This document shows positions 7,169-14,632 of a stretch of DNA of 64,000 nt, piece by piece; position 1 is the stretch's first letter; each line of letters starts with the position of its first letter. The notes beneath the pieces are model-generated. The model searched no databases. It saw only the letters and a program-made list of their open reading frames with translations, and was not told the DNA's origin. The DNA comes from SBAX01 sp964646605 (GTDB lineage: Bacteria; Planctomycetota; Phycisphaerae; UBA1845): NCBI GenBank assembly GCA_964646605.1, contig CAZYEX010000108.1, forward strand, positions 10,046 through 74,045, in the 5' to 3' direction. Made by a program: the position numbers and the translations under genes.

Positions 7169-8281
7169 ATGACGACGACCATGACCAACGAACCGCATAC
7201 GTCGCCGCAGCTCGACTCCGCGCATCGCGTGGCGGCGCTCAATCGCAACGACAAGCCCTTTCACGCCGTGCTGGCGCAGCAGTTCGACCGGACGGTTCTG
7301 GATCAGTTGTGTCAGCTTTCCGACATGATCCGGTCCATCGGCGGTTCGCGGCAGGGGAGCCAATTCCTAGCCACGCTGCTGAGTCATCGGCGGGCGATGC
7401 TCTATTTCATCCAGCCGTCGACTCGGACGTTCTTGTCTTTTACCTCGGCTTGCCAGATCGTGGGGATGCGCTACAGCGAGGTGCGGGATCGTTCGACCTC
7501 CTCGGAAGTCAAAGGCGAGTCGGAAGACGACACCATCCGCACCTTCAGCCAATACTTCGACTTGATCATCATGCGGCATCCGATGGAAGGGTTCGCGGAG
7601 CACGTGGCCACCATGCTTAACGAGATGCCGCGGACCATTCCGGTGGTCAACGCGGGATCGGGCAAGGACCAGCATCCCACGCAGGCCCTGCTGGACATCT
7701 ACACGTTGTATCGCTCGTTCGCCGATCCGCGGGCGGCGCGGAGCGAGCCGCGCTACAGCCGCAACGTCTTCGCGGGTAAGACCATCGCGTTCGTCGGCGA
7801 TCTGAAGCGCGGGCGGACGGTGCGCTCGCTGACCTATCTGCTATGCCGCTATCCGGGCGTGCGGCTGATGTTTGTCTCGCCGCCGGAGCTGCGCATCGGC
7901 GACGACATTCTCGAGTACGTCGGTCGGCACGGAGTGGAGTTCGAGATCGGTGACGACGTGCGAAAACAGATCGGCGAGTGCGACGCGGTGTACATGACGC
8001 GCTTGCAGGATGAGCACGACGTGGCCGGGGAGTCGAAGAAAATCGACTACGATGCGTATAGCTTGACCTACGAAATGGCGTCGCAGTTCAAGCCGACGTT
8101 GGCGATCCTGCACCCCTTGCCCCGCCGGCACGAGCTTGACCAGCGTTTGGATTCGCTTCCTCAGGCGAAGTATTGGGCCCAGGTCCGAAACGGCATGTGG
8201 ATGCGTGCGGCGCTCATGGCGTCGATCCTGAACGTCGAGGTCGCCATCCGCGATCACTATCAGGCCTATTACACGTTCTAA
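7169..8281 (+). CDS. pyrB: aspartate carbamoyltransferase catalytic chain
   Basis: Second step of pyrimidine synthesis: carbamoyl phosphate + L-aspartate to N-carbamoyl-aspartate, in the cytoplasm. Visible active-site elements are STRT (phosphate loop), KGES (80s-type loop), MRHPMEG, the carbamoyl-binding HPTQALLDIYT, GDLKRGRTVRS, TRLQDEHD and HPLPRRHELD. The protein is 370 residues, longer than the usual ~310, with an N-terminal extension of ~35 residues. The phosphate loop reads S-T-R-T-F where most family members have S-T-R-T-R. No pyrI or pyrC is adjacent. GGGGTGAACC precedes the chosen ATG; the ATG at 7181 is an alternative. A strong hairpin follows 60 bp downstream. Confidence 0.9.
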   Translation: MTTTMTNEPHTSPQLDSAHRVAALNRNDKPFHAVLAQQFDRTVLDQLCQLSDMIRSIGGSRQGSQFLATLLSHRRAMLYFIQPSTRTFLSFTSACQIVGMRYSEVRDRSTSSEVKGESEDDTIRTFSQYFDLIIMRHPMEGFAEHVATMLNEMPRTIPVVNAGSGKDQHPTQALLDIYTLYRSFADPRAARSEPRYSRNVFAGKTIAFVGDLKRGRTVRSLTYLLCRYPGVRLMFVSPPELRIGDDILEYVGRHGVEFEIGDDVRKQIGECDAVYMTRLQDEHDVAGESKKIDYDAYSLTYEMASQFKPTLAILHPLPRRHELDQRLDSLPQAKYWAQVRNGMWMRAALMASILNVEVAIRDHYQAYYTF

Positions 8282-8342
8282 CGGGCCGCACAGCCTGAAT
8301 CACGATATGCGGTTTGCGAGGCGGGTCCGGTCAACTTAGAAC

Positions 8343-8392
8343 GCGGCCCGGATTCCGAACCGACTTATGGGTCGGTCCTCAATCCGGGCCGC
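8343..8392. terminator. nested hairpin between convergent genes
   Basis: Perfect 12-bp arms GCGGCCCGGATT (8343-8354) and AATCCGGGCCGC (8381-8392) enclose a second small stem (CCGAC ... GTCGG). It is placed between the 3' ends of pyrB and the convergent gene at 8433-8837. There is no clear T-run, so a bidirectional terminator is inferred from position and strength. Confidence 0.6.
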
Positions 8393-8432
8393 AGTCGCAA
8401 ATCCGTGTTCGGCTCGCGGGTGCCGCGCCTAG

Positions 8433-8837
8433 TCACCGACTGTGGAAGGAGAACCCACCGCGGTGGTGACGGCTGCCGTAACCGAAGCCCACGCTTATGC
8501 CGGAGGGTCGGTAGTAACCGTGACCGTAATGCACCGGGGCGTATGGCCGCTGGTACACGACCGGCGGATAGTATGCCGGGCGGTGCCCGTAAGTCACCGT
8601 CCGCACCGGGGCCGGGTAGGCATACGGCTGGGAGTATACGACCGGCTGGGCATACACCACCGGCGACGAGTACACGACCGGCGCCGAATAGACCGGAGCG
8701 TTGTAGTAGTAACTCGGGACGTAACTCACGTACGTTCCGCAGGACCGGCGGTAATGGTCCGCGTTCGCCGAAGCGCTCCCCAGACCCAGAACTCCCGCGA
8801 CCGCGACCAACCCCGCAACTTTCGTTTTGCCGAACAT
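8433..8837 (-). CDS. small secreted Tyr/Val/Pro-rich protein
   Basis: A 134-residue protein with a signal peptide (MFGKTKVAGLVAVAGVLGLGSASANA). The mature part is built from degenerate YSSPVVYAQPVVYSQP-type repeats (Tyr, Pro, Val), followed by a His/Gly/Tyr-rich end (GYGSRHHRGGFSF). One cysteine is present. Such composition is typical of structural or matrix-associated cell-envelope proteins; no enzyme motif is seen. The start is supported by CAGGAG 7 nt before the ATG. The gene stands alone with an AT-rich upstream region and shares a hairpin with convergent pyrB. Confidence 0.75.
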   Translation of the reverse strand: MFGKTKVAGLVAVAGVLGLGSASANADHYRRSCGTYVSYVPSYYYNAPVYSAPVVYSSPVVYAQPVVYSQPYAYPAPVRTVTYGHRPAYYPPVVYQRPYAPVHYGHGYYRPSGISVGFGYGSRHHRGGFSFHSR

Positions 8838-8861
8838 GGCTGATTCTCCTGTTTAGACCCA

Positions 8862-8876
8862 GGGGCCTTAGGCCCC
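8862..8876 (-). promoter_or_regulatory. small hairpin in the 5' leader of the Tyr-rich protein gene
   Basis: GGGGCC-TTA-GGCCCC lies about 25 nt before the start codon of the gene at 8433-8837, just upstream of its ribosome-binding site. It could affect transcript stability or translation. An AT-rich stretch including TTGACA on the minus strand (8970-8976 region) lies further upstream, but no good -10 box was found. Confidence 0.35.
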
Positions 8877-9003
8877 GTTGCTCTCATAGACATCCTACAT
8901 CACCGGTTGGATAGTCTTCACCGTCGGAAGATGTCAGAAAGCGTGACGTTAGTTTAGTCATTTTATCTTATGTCAAATCTGGTATTGCAGGCTCCGTGGT
9001 TGG

Positions 9004-10920
9004 TTATCGGTCGTTGGATAGCCATTCGGCGATCTGGCGACGCTCGGCGGGTGTGAGGCGGTCTCTGAAACTGGGCATTCGGGCCCTCTCGCGGCCAGTG
9101 CTGCGGTAGCGGGTTTCGTGGTCGGGTTCGGCGATCATGCGTTCGATCCAGGCGGGGGCGCCGTAGTTTTTCATTTCCGGGGCGCGAGTGGTTCCGGTTC
9201 GGTTGCCGTCATAGGAGTGGCACTCGTTGCAAACGGACATGAAGACTTCGCGGCCGCGATGGATCAGAGATTCGTTCGCGGCGGCGGAGGGCGTGTCCGC
9301 GGGCTGGCGCTCGCGGCTCTGAAGGTCGGGTCGCTTCCGCTCCCCGCTCTGATTGGCGAGAAAGGCGGCGACGGCGTCGAAGTCGGCGGAGATTTGGCGG
9401 AGCATTTCCTCATCGGCGCTTTCGGTGCGCTCACGGATGAAGCGGGCCATGCGGGTATGGGCGGGATCTCCTTCGGGGGTTCGCATGAGGCCGAAGTAGC
9501 GGGGGCTCATGGGATCGGTGAGGAGTCCTCGAATCCAATCGCGAGAGGCGAAGCCGCCAAGGTCGGATGAGGTCGCGGGTTCTGCGGGGGTGCGGCCCAG
9601 GGCGTCGTGGCCGTCGAAGCGATGGCAAGTCGCACAGTGAGCGGCGAAGAGTCTGGGGCCCTGTGTCATGGGGTCGGCAGCGAGCAGTTCCCACGGACCT
9701 GTCGGGGGGATGCCATGCGCCGCGGCGAGTTCGTGGGCGCGGGTCGCGGTCCGGCGAGCCAGGGCGCGTTGTTCGTGGAATTGTCGGGCTTGCAGGGCAT
9801 GTTGGTCCGCGAGCGTCAGCGGTTCGCCTTGCTGCTGTTTGGCGCGGATGGCGTCCACGGTTTTCGTGATTGGGTTTCGATCGTCGAGTAGCGCGGCGGC
9901 GGTGAGGATCAGGATGCCGGCGGCCAGGGCGGCACAGAATCCGCGCGCTATGCGGTCTGCGAAGGCCACGGGCATAAGACGCTGCAACCAGGGAAGGCAG
10001 AATAAGAGCATGGTCACCGCACCGGGGATAAGGATCGCACCGGCGACCTCGGCCGTGGGTCCTTCGAACCCCTTGAGCCATTGGAAGAGGAACAAGGTGT
10101 GCCACTCGGGGCGGGCGGGGTAGTCGGTCGCGGTCGGGTCGGCGGGGGCGTCGAGGAGAGAGGAATCGAGGAGGATGTGCGCGCACCAGGTCGCTCCGAA
10201 CACGGCCAGGATCACGATGAGGGGGGAAATCGCGACGAGGCCCGCCCGTTCGCGGTCGCGGTCCAGAACGGCGGCTGCGTCGGGAAGCGATGCCAACCCC
10301 GCGCCACCCACAGCCCTTCGCGTCGCCGGAGGCGACGCGCCGGGGACGACGCTCCATTCTCGGTCGCCTCGTCGGGGTGGCGCTACACGTCGGCGGATCA
10401 ACCACGCGAAGGCGAGCGGCAAGACCAGGACGTGGAGGGTGTAGAAGCGGGTGAGGGTGAGGTTGCCGAGGTCGGGGCCTCCGAGGAGAAGTTTGGCGAG
10501 AGGCTCGCCGAGCAGCGGGGCCTTGGCGAGGATGTTGGTTCGGACCTTGGTTCCCCAGAAGCCCTCTTGGTCCCAGGGGAGCAGGTGGCCGGTGAGGGAG
10601 AGGGCGAGTGTCAGCCAGAGGCACCCAAGAGTGACCGTCCACAAGCGCCATCCCGGCCCGCGGTAGGCGCGTTGGAATACGATCCGGCCGGCGAAAAGCG
10701 CGAGGAGCACGATCAGAGCGTCGGAGGCGAAGTGGTGGACTCCGCGAATCAGCCATCCCGACGGAACCTGGGTTTGGATGTACCAGGTGCTTCCCCAGGC
10801 GGTGGTCGTCGAGGGGCTGTAGACGGTCATGAGGACAATGCCCGTCGCGACTTGCACGGCGAACAGGGCGACGATGGTCTTACGAAGGCCCGGCATGGCG
10901 CTACTGTACCGCGAGGGCAT
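9004..10920 (-). CDS. cytochrome b (bc-type) fused to a diheme cytochrome c
   Basis: A 638-residue fusion: cytochrome b/b6-like N-terminal half (residues ~10-185), subunit-IV-like half (~225-345, PEWH in place of PEWY at 271-274), and a C-terminal part with two CxxCH hemes (CATCH 429-433, CNECH 564-568). With the Rieske gene at 13430 this should form a quinol:cytochrome c oxidoreductase in the cytoplasmic membrane. In helix B, His62 is present, but the second ligand position (76) is Phe. In helix D, His163 is present, but the position 14-15 residues later (177/178) is Arg. Thus one heme-b site looks intact and the other lost. A Pro/Arg-rich linker (178-220) appears to derive from a dispersed repeat. 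The start at 10920 is chosen because upstream sequence is repeat-like; 10896 is an alternative. Confidence 0.85.
   Translation of the reverse strand: MPSRYSSAMPGLRKTIVALFAVQVATGIVLMTVYSPSTTTAWGSTWYIQTQVPSGWLIRGVHHFASDALIVLLALFAGRIVFQRAYRGPGWRLWTVTLGCLWLTLALSLTGHLLPWDQEGFWGTKVRTNILAKAPLLGEPLAKLLLGGPDLGNLTLTRFYTLHVLVLPLAFAWLIRRRVAPPRRGDREWSVVPGASPPATRRAVGGAGLASLPDAAAVLDRDRERAGLVAISPLIVILAVFGATWCAHILLDSSLLDAPADPTATDYPARPEWHTLFLFQWLKGFEGPTAEVAGAILIPGAVTMLLFCLPWLQRLMPVAFADRIARGFCAALAAGILILTAAALLDDRNPITKTVDAIRAKQQQGEPLTLADQHALQARQFHEQRALARRTATRAHELAAAHGIPPTGPWELLAADPMTQGPRLFAAHCATCHRFDGHDALGRTPAEPATSSDLGGFASRDWIRGLLTDPMSPRYFGLMRTPEGDPAHTRMARFIRERTESADEEMLRQISADFDAVAAFLANQSGERKRPDLQSRERQPADTPSAAANESLIHRGREVFMSVCNECHSYDGNRTGTTRAPEMKNYGAPAWIERMIAEPDHETRYRSTGRERARMPSFRDRLTPAERRQIAEWLSNDR
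10355..10396. repeat. dispersed repeat copy inside the cytochrome b linker
   Basis: On the minus strand this reads GTGTAGCGCCACCCC, then GGCGACCGAGAATG. A related copy between genes at ~13338-13372 reads ATGTAGCGTCACCCC, then GGTGACGAGAACG. The adjacent 10316-10335 region is a hairpin with arms GCGTCGCC and GGCGACGC. Both lie in frame in the cytochrome b gene and encode the non-conserved linker. Confidence 0.55.
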
Positions 10921-11175
10921 CGGATGGGAATGTCGTTGGGACGGGGCGGGATTGCGGGGGAAGTCCGAAGTTCGAAGGTCGAAGTTCGAAGAAGGAGTCG
11001 CCGACGGGTGGAGTCGCCGAGTCGGAGTACGACGTGGCACCGGGCCCGCGGTGGCATGTCCAAGGGGCAAATCGACGCAAAGCGGGGGGGTTGTTGGGAA
11101 CCGGAGGAGGCTTACAATGGCCAAACAGGAGGTCAGAGACTGCTTCGTCGGAGTAGGCAAGAAGAGGTGCGATGA
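10921..11175. other. spacer with simple GAAGTTCGAAG-type repeats
   Basis: Between the divergent cytochrome b and unknown genes. Positions ~10960-11000 hold tandem GAAGTTCGAAGGTC-like units, a low-complexity motif typical of the intergenic DNA of this genome (compare 53871-53910 and 57290-57540). No gene is supported here. Confidence 0.5.
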
Positions 11176-12000
11176 GTGGAAGAAATGGCTGACATCGACC
11201 AATCAGAGACATTCGAGCAAGCGCGCGCTGAACTGCCCGATGTCTCGCCGCACGTGTCGGTTTTCTGGAAACCGCTACGCTGTCTTCTCGAAGAAGGCAA
11301 GCCGATCGATCCGGTCACGGTCCTTTTCTACGATTTGGGTGACGGCAAACGATTGCCATTTGCGGCGGTCGCGAAAACGCCCGGTGACCGGCTTATTCTG
11401 TGGCCAGCCTGGGACGCCAGTGAGCCCGGCGAGTCTGAAGATGGGCAGGCGTTCCCAATCCATCATGCAACGCTCGAGCTCGCGAACGGGAGGACGCATT
11501 TCACTTATTTTGGCGCAGGTGGGCAACGTCTACATGAGGATTGCGGTTGGGAACTGGCTAGTTTCAAAGGTGGATTGCAGTTATGGCTGGTCAGTGCGTT
11601 CAGCGTTGGATTGCTGGAGCAGCAAGTCGGCGCACTCGAGCAGAAGGTGCGGGTCCCCGAAATCAATGATCCTAAGCGTCGGGAGCGTGAGTTCGCGCGC
11701 TACGCCGCCGAGATGAAGTCCGTGGACCTGCAGACGCCGCCGCTGCGCGGCAACTGCCTTGTCAGTGTCATTCATCTGATGCCCGATTCGGCGGGCTTTC
11801 GCGGTCCGATAGAGCCGGCTCACTTTCCGATGGGGAGCTTTTGGAACGATTGGATTGACGGTTGGGCGGATGGCGACAGCTTTCAAATCGCTCCGACAGG
11901 CGTGAACGTGGGCGGAGTGAATTTGATTGTGCTTACCGCCGCGCCGCTCGGGTGCCTGAGGGCTTCCGGTTTTCTCGGAGCAAGTAGTTCCCACCCCTGA
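11176..12000 (+). CDS. protein of unknown function, partner of the downstream DUF4375 membrane protein
   Basis: A 274-residue soluble-looking protein; no signal peptide or membrane segment. The GTG start at 11176 has AGGTG 6 nt upstream; the in-frame ATG at 11185 is an alternative. Features: an acidic N-terminus, a central beta-rich part (TVLFYDLGDGKRLPFAAV, LILWPAWD), a short coiled-coil-like stretch (GLLEQQVGALEQKVRVPE) and a C-terminal half with SVIHLMPDSAGF and FWNDWIDGW. I do not recognise the family. Its stop lies 10 bp before the next co-directional gene, so the two form a small operon. The pair sits between the Rieske and cytochrome b genes, which are on the other strand, suggesting insertion into a former respiratory operon. 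Confidence 0.65.
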   Translation: MEEMADIDQSETFEQARAELPDVSPHVSVFWKPLRCLLEEGKPIDPVTVLFYDLGDGKRLPFAAVAKTPGDRLILWPAWDASEPGESEDGQAFPIHHATLELANGRTHFTYFGAGGQRLHEDCGWELASFKGGLQLWLVSAFSVGLLEQQVGALEQKVRVPEINDPKRREREFARYAAEMKSVDLQTPPLRGNCLVSVIHLMPDSAGFRGPIEPAHFPMGSFWNDWIDGWADGDSFQIAPTGVNVGGVNLIVLTAAPLGCLRASGFLGASSSHP

Positions 12001-12010
12001 GGTCCGATAC

Positions 12011-13141
12011 TTGGCTCTACCGTTCTTCAACGACGTCGAGAACCGAGAACTGGTCCAGCGGATTGAACTTGCGCAACGGGACGAGCGAAGCCGTCATGGG
12101 CAACGATCGGGGGCAATCTCTAGCGATTACGTGAGTCGCGGTCTGTCCTCTTCTTCCATGTGTTTTGCTGACCAGTGGCGGGAAAAGCTGGACCACCAAG
12201 TGAAGTTGGCAGAGATCGTAATCGATCAGGTGTTCCAATTGGTAGAGGCAGTCGATCGGCGACTCACTGGGAACGACGAGACCGCCATCATCGAGGCAGT
12301 CGTGCCGCCATGCAACCAGGCCATGCAGAGCTATAGTCAAGAGCAAGAAAAGGGGTTGAGAGACCGCGGACTGGCGAGTTCTACGTTCACTGGGTCCATG
12401 AATTCCATGTGGAACATGACGTGCGCTGAGGCGACGCAGAGGATTACCGCAACAGTTCGGACGAGGACACGAGACTGGGATCGCAAACGGCGGGAGGCGA
12501 GGAGACTGAGGCGCAAGGAGTGGCTCGACCGCATTCCGGCTTGGTGGTCCATCATTCTGGCGATTGGCGGCGTGGCTATCGGATGGGTCGCGAGGGATTT
12601 CGTTCCAGATGTGGTACCGCAGGAGAAGAAAAACATGGGCGAACTGAAGTGGTTTGACTACTCGGGCCAGTCGACAGAGGAGATGCTCACGCTGGAGGGG
12701 AAGTACCGGACGGACTCGCTGGTTGTGGCGTTCGACCAAGCCGTGGGGCAAAAGGCTACGCGCGTCGGGGAAGAAAACCTAACGCAGGAGGAGAGGATCA
12801 TCCTTATCATTGAGGCCCTGGAGAGCGAGGTCAATAACGGCGGATACGAGCAGTTTTTCGGCAACACCTCTGGGGAATATGCTCCGGTCCTCGTTGACGC
12901 CCTGAACCGCATCGGACTTCCCGGGACAGCGGTCATCAGCCAGCAGGCAATCGATGCCCTTGGGATCCGAGGGCCTCTTACCGTGGATGCCATCGATCGG
13001 GCGATGCAAGAAGAAAGTGAAGAACGAACCAAAAAACTCCAGGCGTGCGACAAGCGATACTTCGCGGAGGCGGGGGACCTGTCGGGGCCGCTGCTGGAAT
13101 TCATCAAGGCGAATCGAGCGAGCATTCGGTTGAGGGATTAG
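12011..13141 (+). CDS. single-pass membrane protein with C-terminal DUF4375 (DMP19-like) domain
   Basis: A 376-residue protein starting at TTG, with GAGG 8 nt upstream and no better start nearby. Residues 1-175 are hydrophilic and rich in Arg/Glu/Gln with helical, coiled-coil-like character (RTRDWDRKRREARRLRRKEW). One transmembrane helix follows (WWSIILAIGGVAIGWVARDF). The C-terminal ~150 residues match the DUF4375/DMP19 pattern (LTQEERIILIIEALESEVNN, GGYEQFF, LVDALNRIG). DMP19-type domains are mostly uncharacterised; some bind protein partners. It is probably co-expressed with the upstream unknown gene. The topology suggests a membrane-tethered sensor or adaptor, but no function can be stated. 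Confidence 0.72.
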   Translation: MALPFFNDVENRELVQRIELAQRDERSRHGQRSGAISSDYVSRGLSSSSMCFADQWREKLDHQVKLAEIVIDQVFQLVEAVDRRLTGNDETAIIEAVVPPCNQAMQSYSQEQEKGLRDRGLASSTFTGSMNSMWNMTCAEATQRITATVRTRTRDWDRKRREARRLRRKEWLDRIPAWWSIILAIGGVAIGWVARDFVPDVVPQEKKNMGELKWFDYSGQSTEEMLTLEGKYRTDSLVVAFDQAVGQKATRVGEENLTQEERIILIIEALESEVNNGGYEQFFGNTSGEYAPVLVDALNRIGLPGTAVISQQAIDALGIRGPLTVDAIDRAMQEESEERTKKLQACDKRYFAEAGDLSGPLLEFIKANRASIRLRD

Positions 13142-13429
13142 AGGGCGACGTCTCGAAGGAGCGGTATGCTCCGCGTGCTCGGCGCGAGGGCGACCGTACC
13201 GTTTCTGTCGCGGTTCGGTATCGCGCGCGGGACTGTTCCGTTCCGCGGCGGCTGGGATCATCCGGTCGCTTGCGCATCCAGCTCTGAAAGTCCGCGGCTC
13301 GTTTTGCTGAACGCCCGCGGCTCTGGGGAGGCGGCGCGTTCTCGTCACCCACGAGGGGTGACGCTACATGGGAAGCGGCGGGCGGCGGTGCGACCCTCAC
13401 CCTGCCCTCGCCCTTGGAGGGAGAGGGGG
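13142..13429. other. repeat-bearing spacer between convergent genes
   Basis: Contains a GTCACCC-ACGAG-GGGTGAC hairpin (13344-13362) that belongs to the dispersed GTAGCGTCACCCC element, and a CCCTCACCC...GGGAGAGGG-type palindrome (~13382-13440) just after the Rieske stop. No gene. Confidence 0.6.
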
Positions 13430-13957
13430 TCAGGTGAGGGGGCGTTTCTCGGCGAGGCCGGTTTGGAACTCGGTGTACTGGACCTCGATCCAGCGGAGGC
13501 CGGATTCGTCGGGCTCGGTGACACGGCATGGCAGTTGGTCCATGTCGCGGGGGGAGGGTCCGGAGCGGCGGCGGCCGGAGGCGTCGAAGTCGCTGGCGTG
13601 GCAGGGGCAAGAGAACGCGCTGCGATCGGCGGCGTAGTCGATGCCGCATCCCAGGTGCGGGCAAATCACTTGTAAACATCGGACATCGGCGTCCGGCGTC
13701 GCGCGGGTCAGCCAGACCGCCCCGACGGGGGCCGCCGGATGGTGCATGTAGGCATCCTGCCGATCGGCGTGTACCAAGGCGCGAAGCGGCCGGCCTGGGG
13801 TGAGCGAATCCAGCGGCGCGAGGCGCAGGAAGCGCTCTTCGCGGCGCTTTCGGCGGAGAGGCTCGGTCAGGAAACGAAAGGCGGGAACGGCCACCAGCAG
13901 ACCGACGGCGGCGTTCATCGCGGCGGCGAGGACTTCGAGGAACTTTCGGCGGTTCAT
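13430..13957 (-). CDS. Rieske 2Fe-2S iron-sulfur protein
   Basis: A 175-residue membrane-anchored Rieske protein of a bc-type complex, accepting electrons from quinol and passing them to cytochrome c. The N-terminus MNRRKFLEVLAAAMNAAVGL is a twin-arginine-like anchor. The cluster motifs are CPHLGCG and CPCHASDF, supplying two Cys and two His plus the disulfide cysteines. The ATG at 13957 is chosen because GGAG lies 8 nt upstream; a TTG at 13969 would add four residues. Its natural partner is the cytochrome b/c fusion at 9004-10920, now 2.5 kb downstream and separated by two opposite-strand genes. It directly follows dedA (21-bp gap). Confidence 0.92.
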   Translation of the reverse strand: MNRRKFLEVLAAAMNAAVGLLVAVPAFRFLTEPLRRKRREERFLRLAPLDSLTPGRPLRALVHADRQDAYMHHPAAPVGAVWLTRATPDADVRCLQVICPHLGCGIDYAADRSAFSCPCHASDFDASGRRRSGPSPRDMDQLPCRVTEPDESGLRWIEVQYTEFQTGLAEKRPLT

Positions 13958-13978
13958 GCAGGGCTCCAAGCAAGGATG

Positions 13979-14632
13979 TCATGGGTCGGTGGAAGCTTGC
14001 GAGCGATGGCGAAGATACTCGACGGCGAGGGGCAAGAGTGAAATGGCGACGATGACCAGGACGACCAGGGAGAAGTTTTCCTGCACGACGGTCAGTCCGC
14101 CGAAGAAGTACCCAGCGCCCACGCAGGCGCCGACCCAGAGCAAACCGCCGATGACGTTGTAGGCCAGGAACCGCCGGTAGGTCATGGTTCCGATTCCCGC
14201 GACGAAGGGTGCGAAGGTGCGCACGATGGGGATGAAGCGGGCGATGATGATGGTTTTCCCGCCGTATTTTTCGAAGAAGGCGTGGGTGCGGTCGAGGTGG
14301 TCCTGCTTGATCCATCGGCCGGTGTGGCGGCGGAGGATGTGTTCGCCGAGGTATTGGCCGATCCAGTAATTGACCGTGTCGCCGAGAATGGCAGCGGCGG
14401 AAAGGACGAGGAACAAAATAAGTCCGTCCAACGAGCCGCGTCCGGCGAAGGCCCCAGCGGCGAAGAGCAAGGAGTCGCCGGGGAGGATGGGGGTGACGAC
14501 GAGTCCGGTTTCGGCGAAGACGATGAGGAAGAGCACGAGATAGGTCCACAGTCCGTAGGCTTCGATCAGCCCGGCGAGGTGGTGGTCGAGGTGGAGGAGG
14601 ACGTCGAAGAAACGGGCGATCAGATCAACCAT
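13979..14632 (-). CDS. DedA family membrane protein
   Basis: A 217-residue integral membrane protein of the DedA/VTT family, linked in other bacteria to undecaprenyl-phosphate or phospholipid flipping. Characteristic segments are visible: FAETGLVVTPILPGDSLLFAAG, GDTVNYWIGQYLG, the re-entrant-loop motif FFEKYGGKTIIIARFIPIVRT followed by FAPFVAGIG, and a long Gly-rich helix (GGLLWVGACVGAGYFFG). The length is normal. Its start overlaps the end of the queuosine-precursor transporter gene by 8 bp, so the two are coupled. The substrate is not deducible from sequence. Confidence 0.92.
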   Translation of the reverse strand: MVDLIARFFDVLLHLDHHLAGLIEAYGLWTYLVLFLIVFAETGLVVTPILPGDSLLFAAGAFAGRGSLDGLILFLVLSAAAILGDTVNYWIGQYLGEHILRRHTGRWIKQDHLDRTHAFFEKYGGKTIIIARFIPIVRTFAPFVAGIGTMTYRRFLAYNVIGGLLWVGACVGAGYFFGGLTVVQENFSLVVLVIVAISLLPLAVEYLRHRSQASTDP

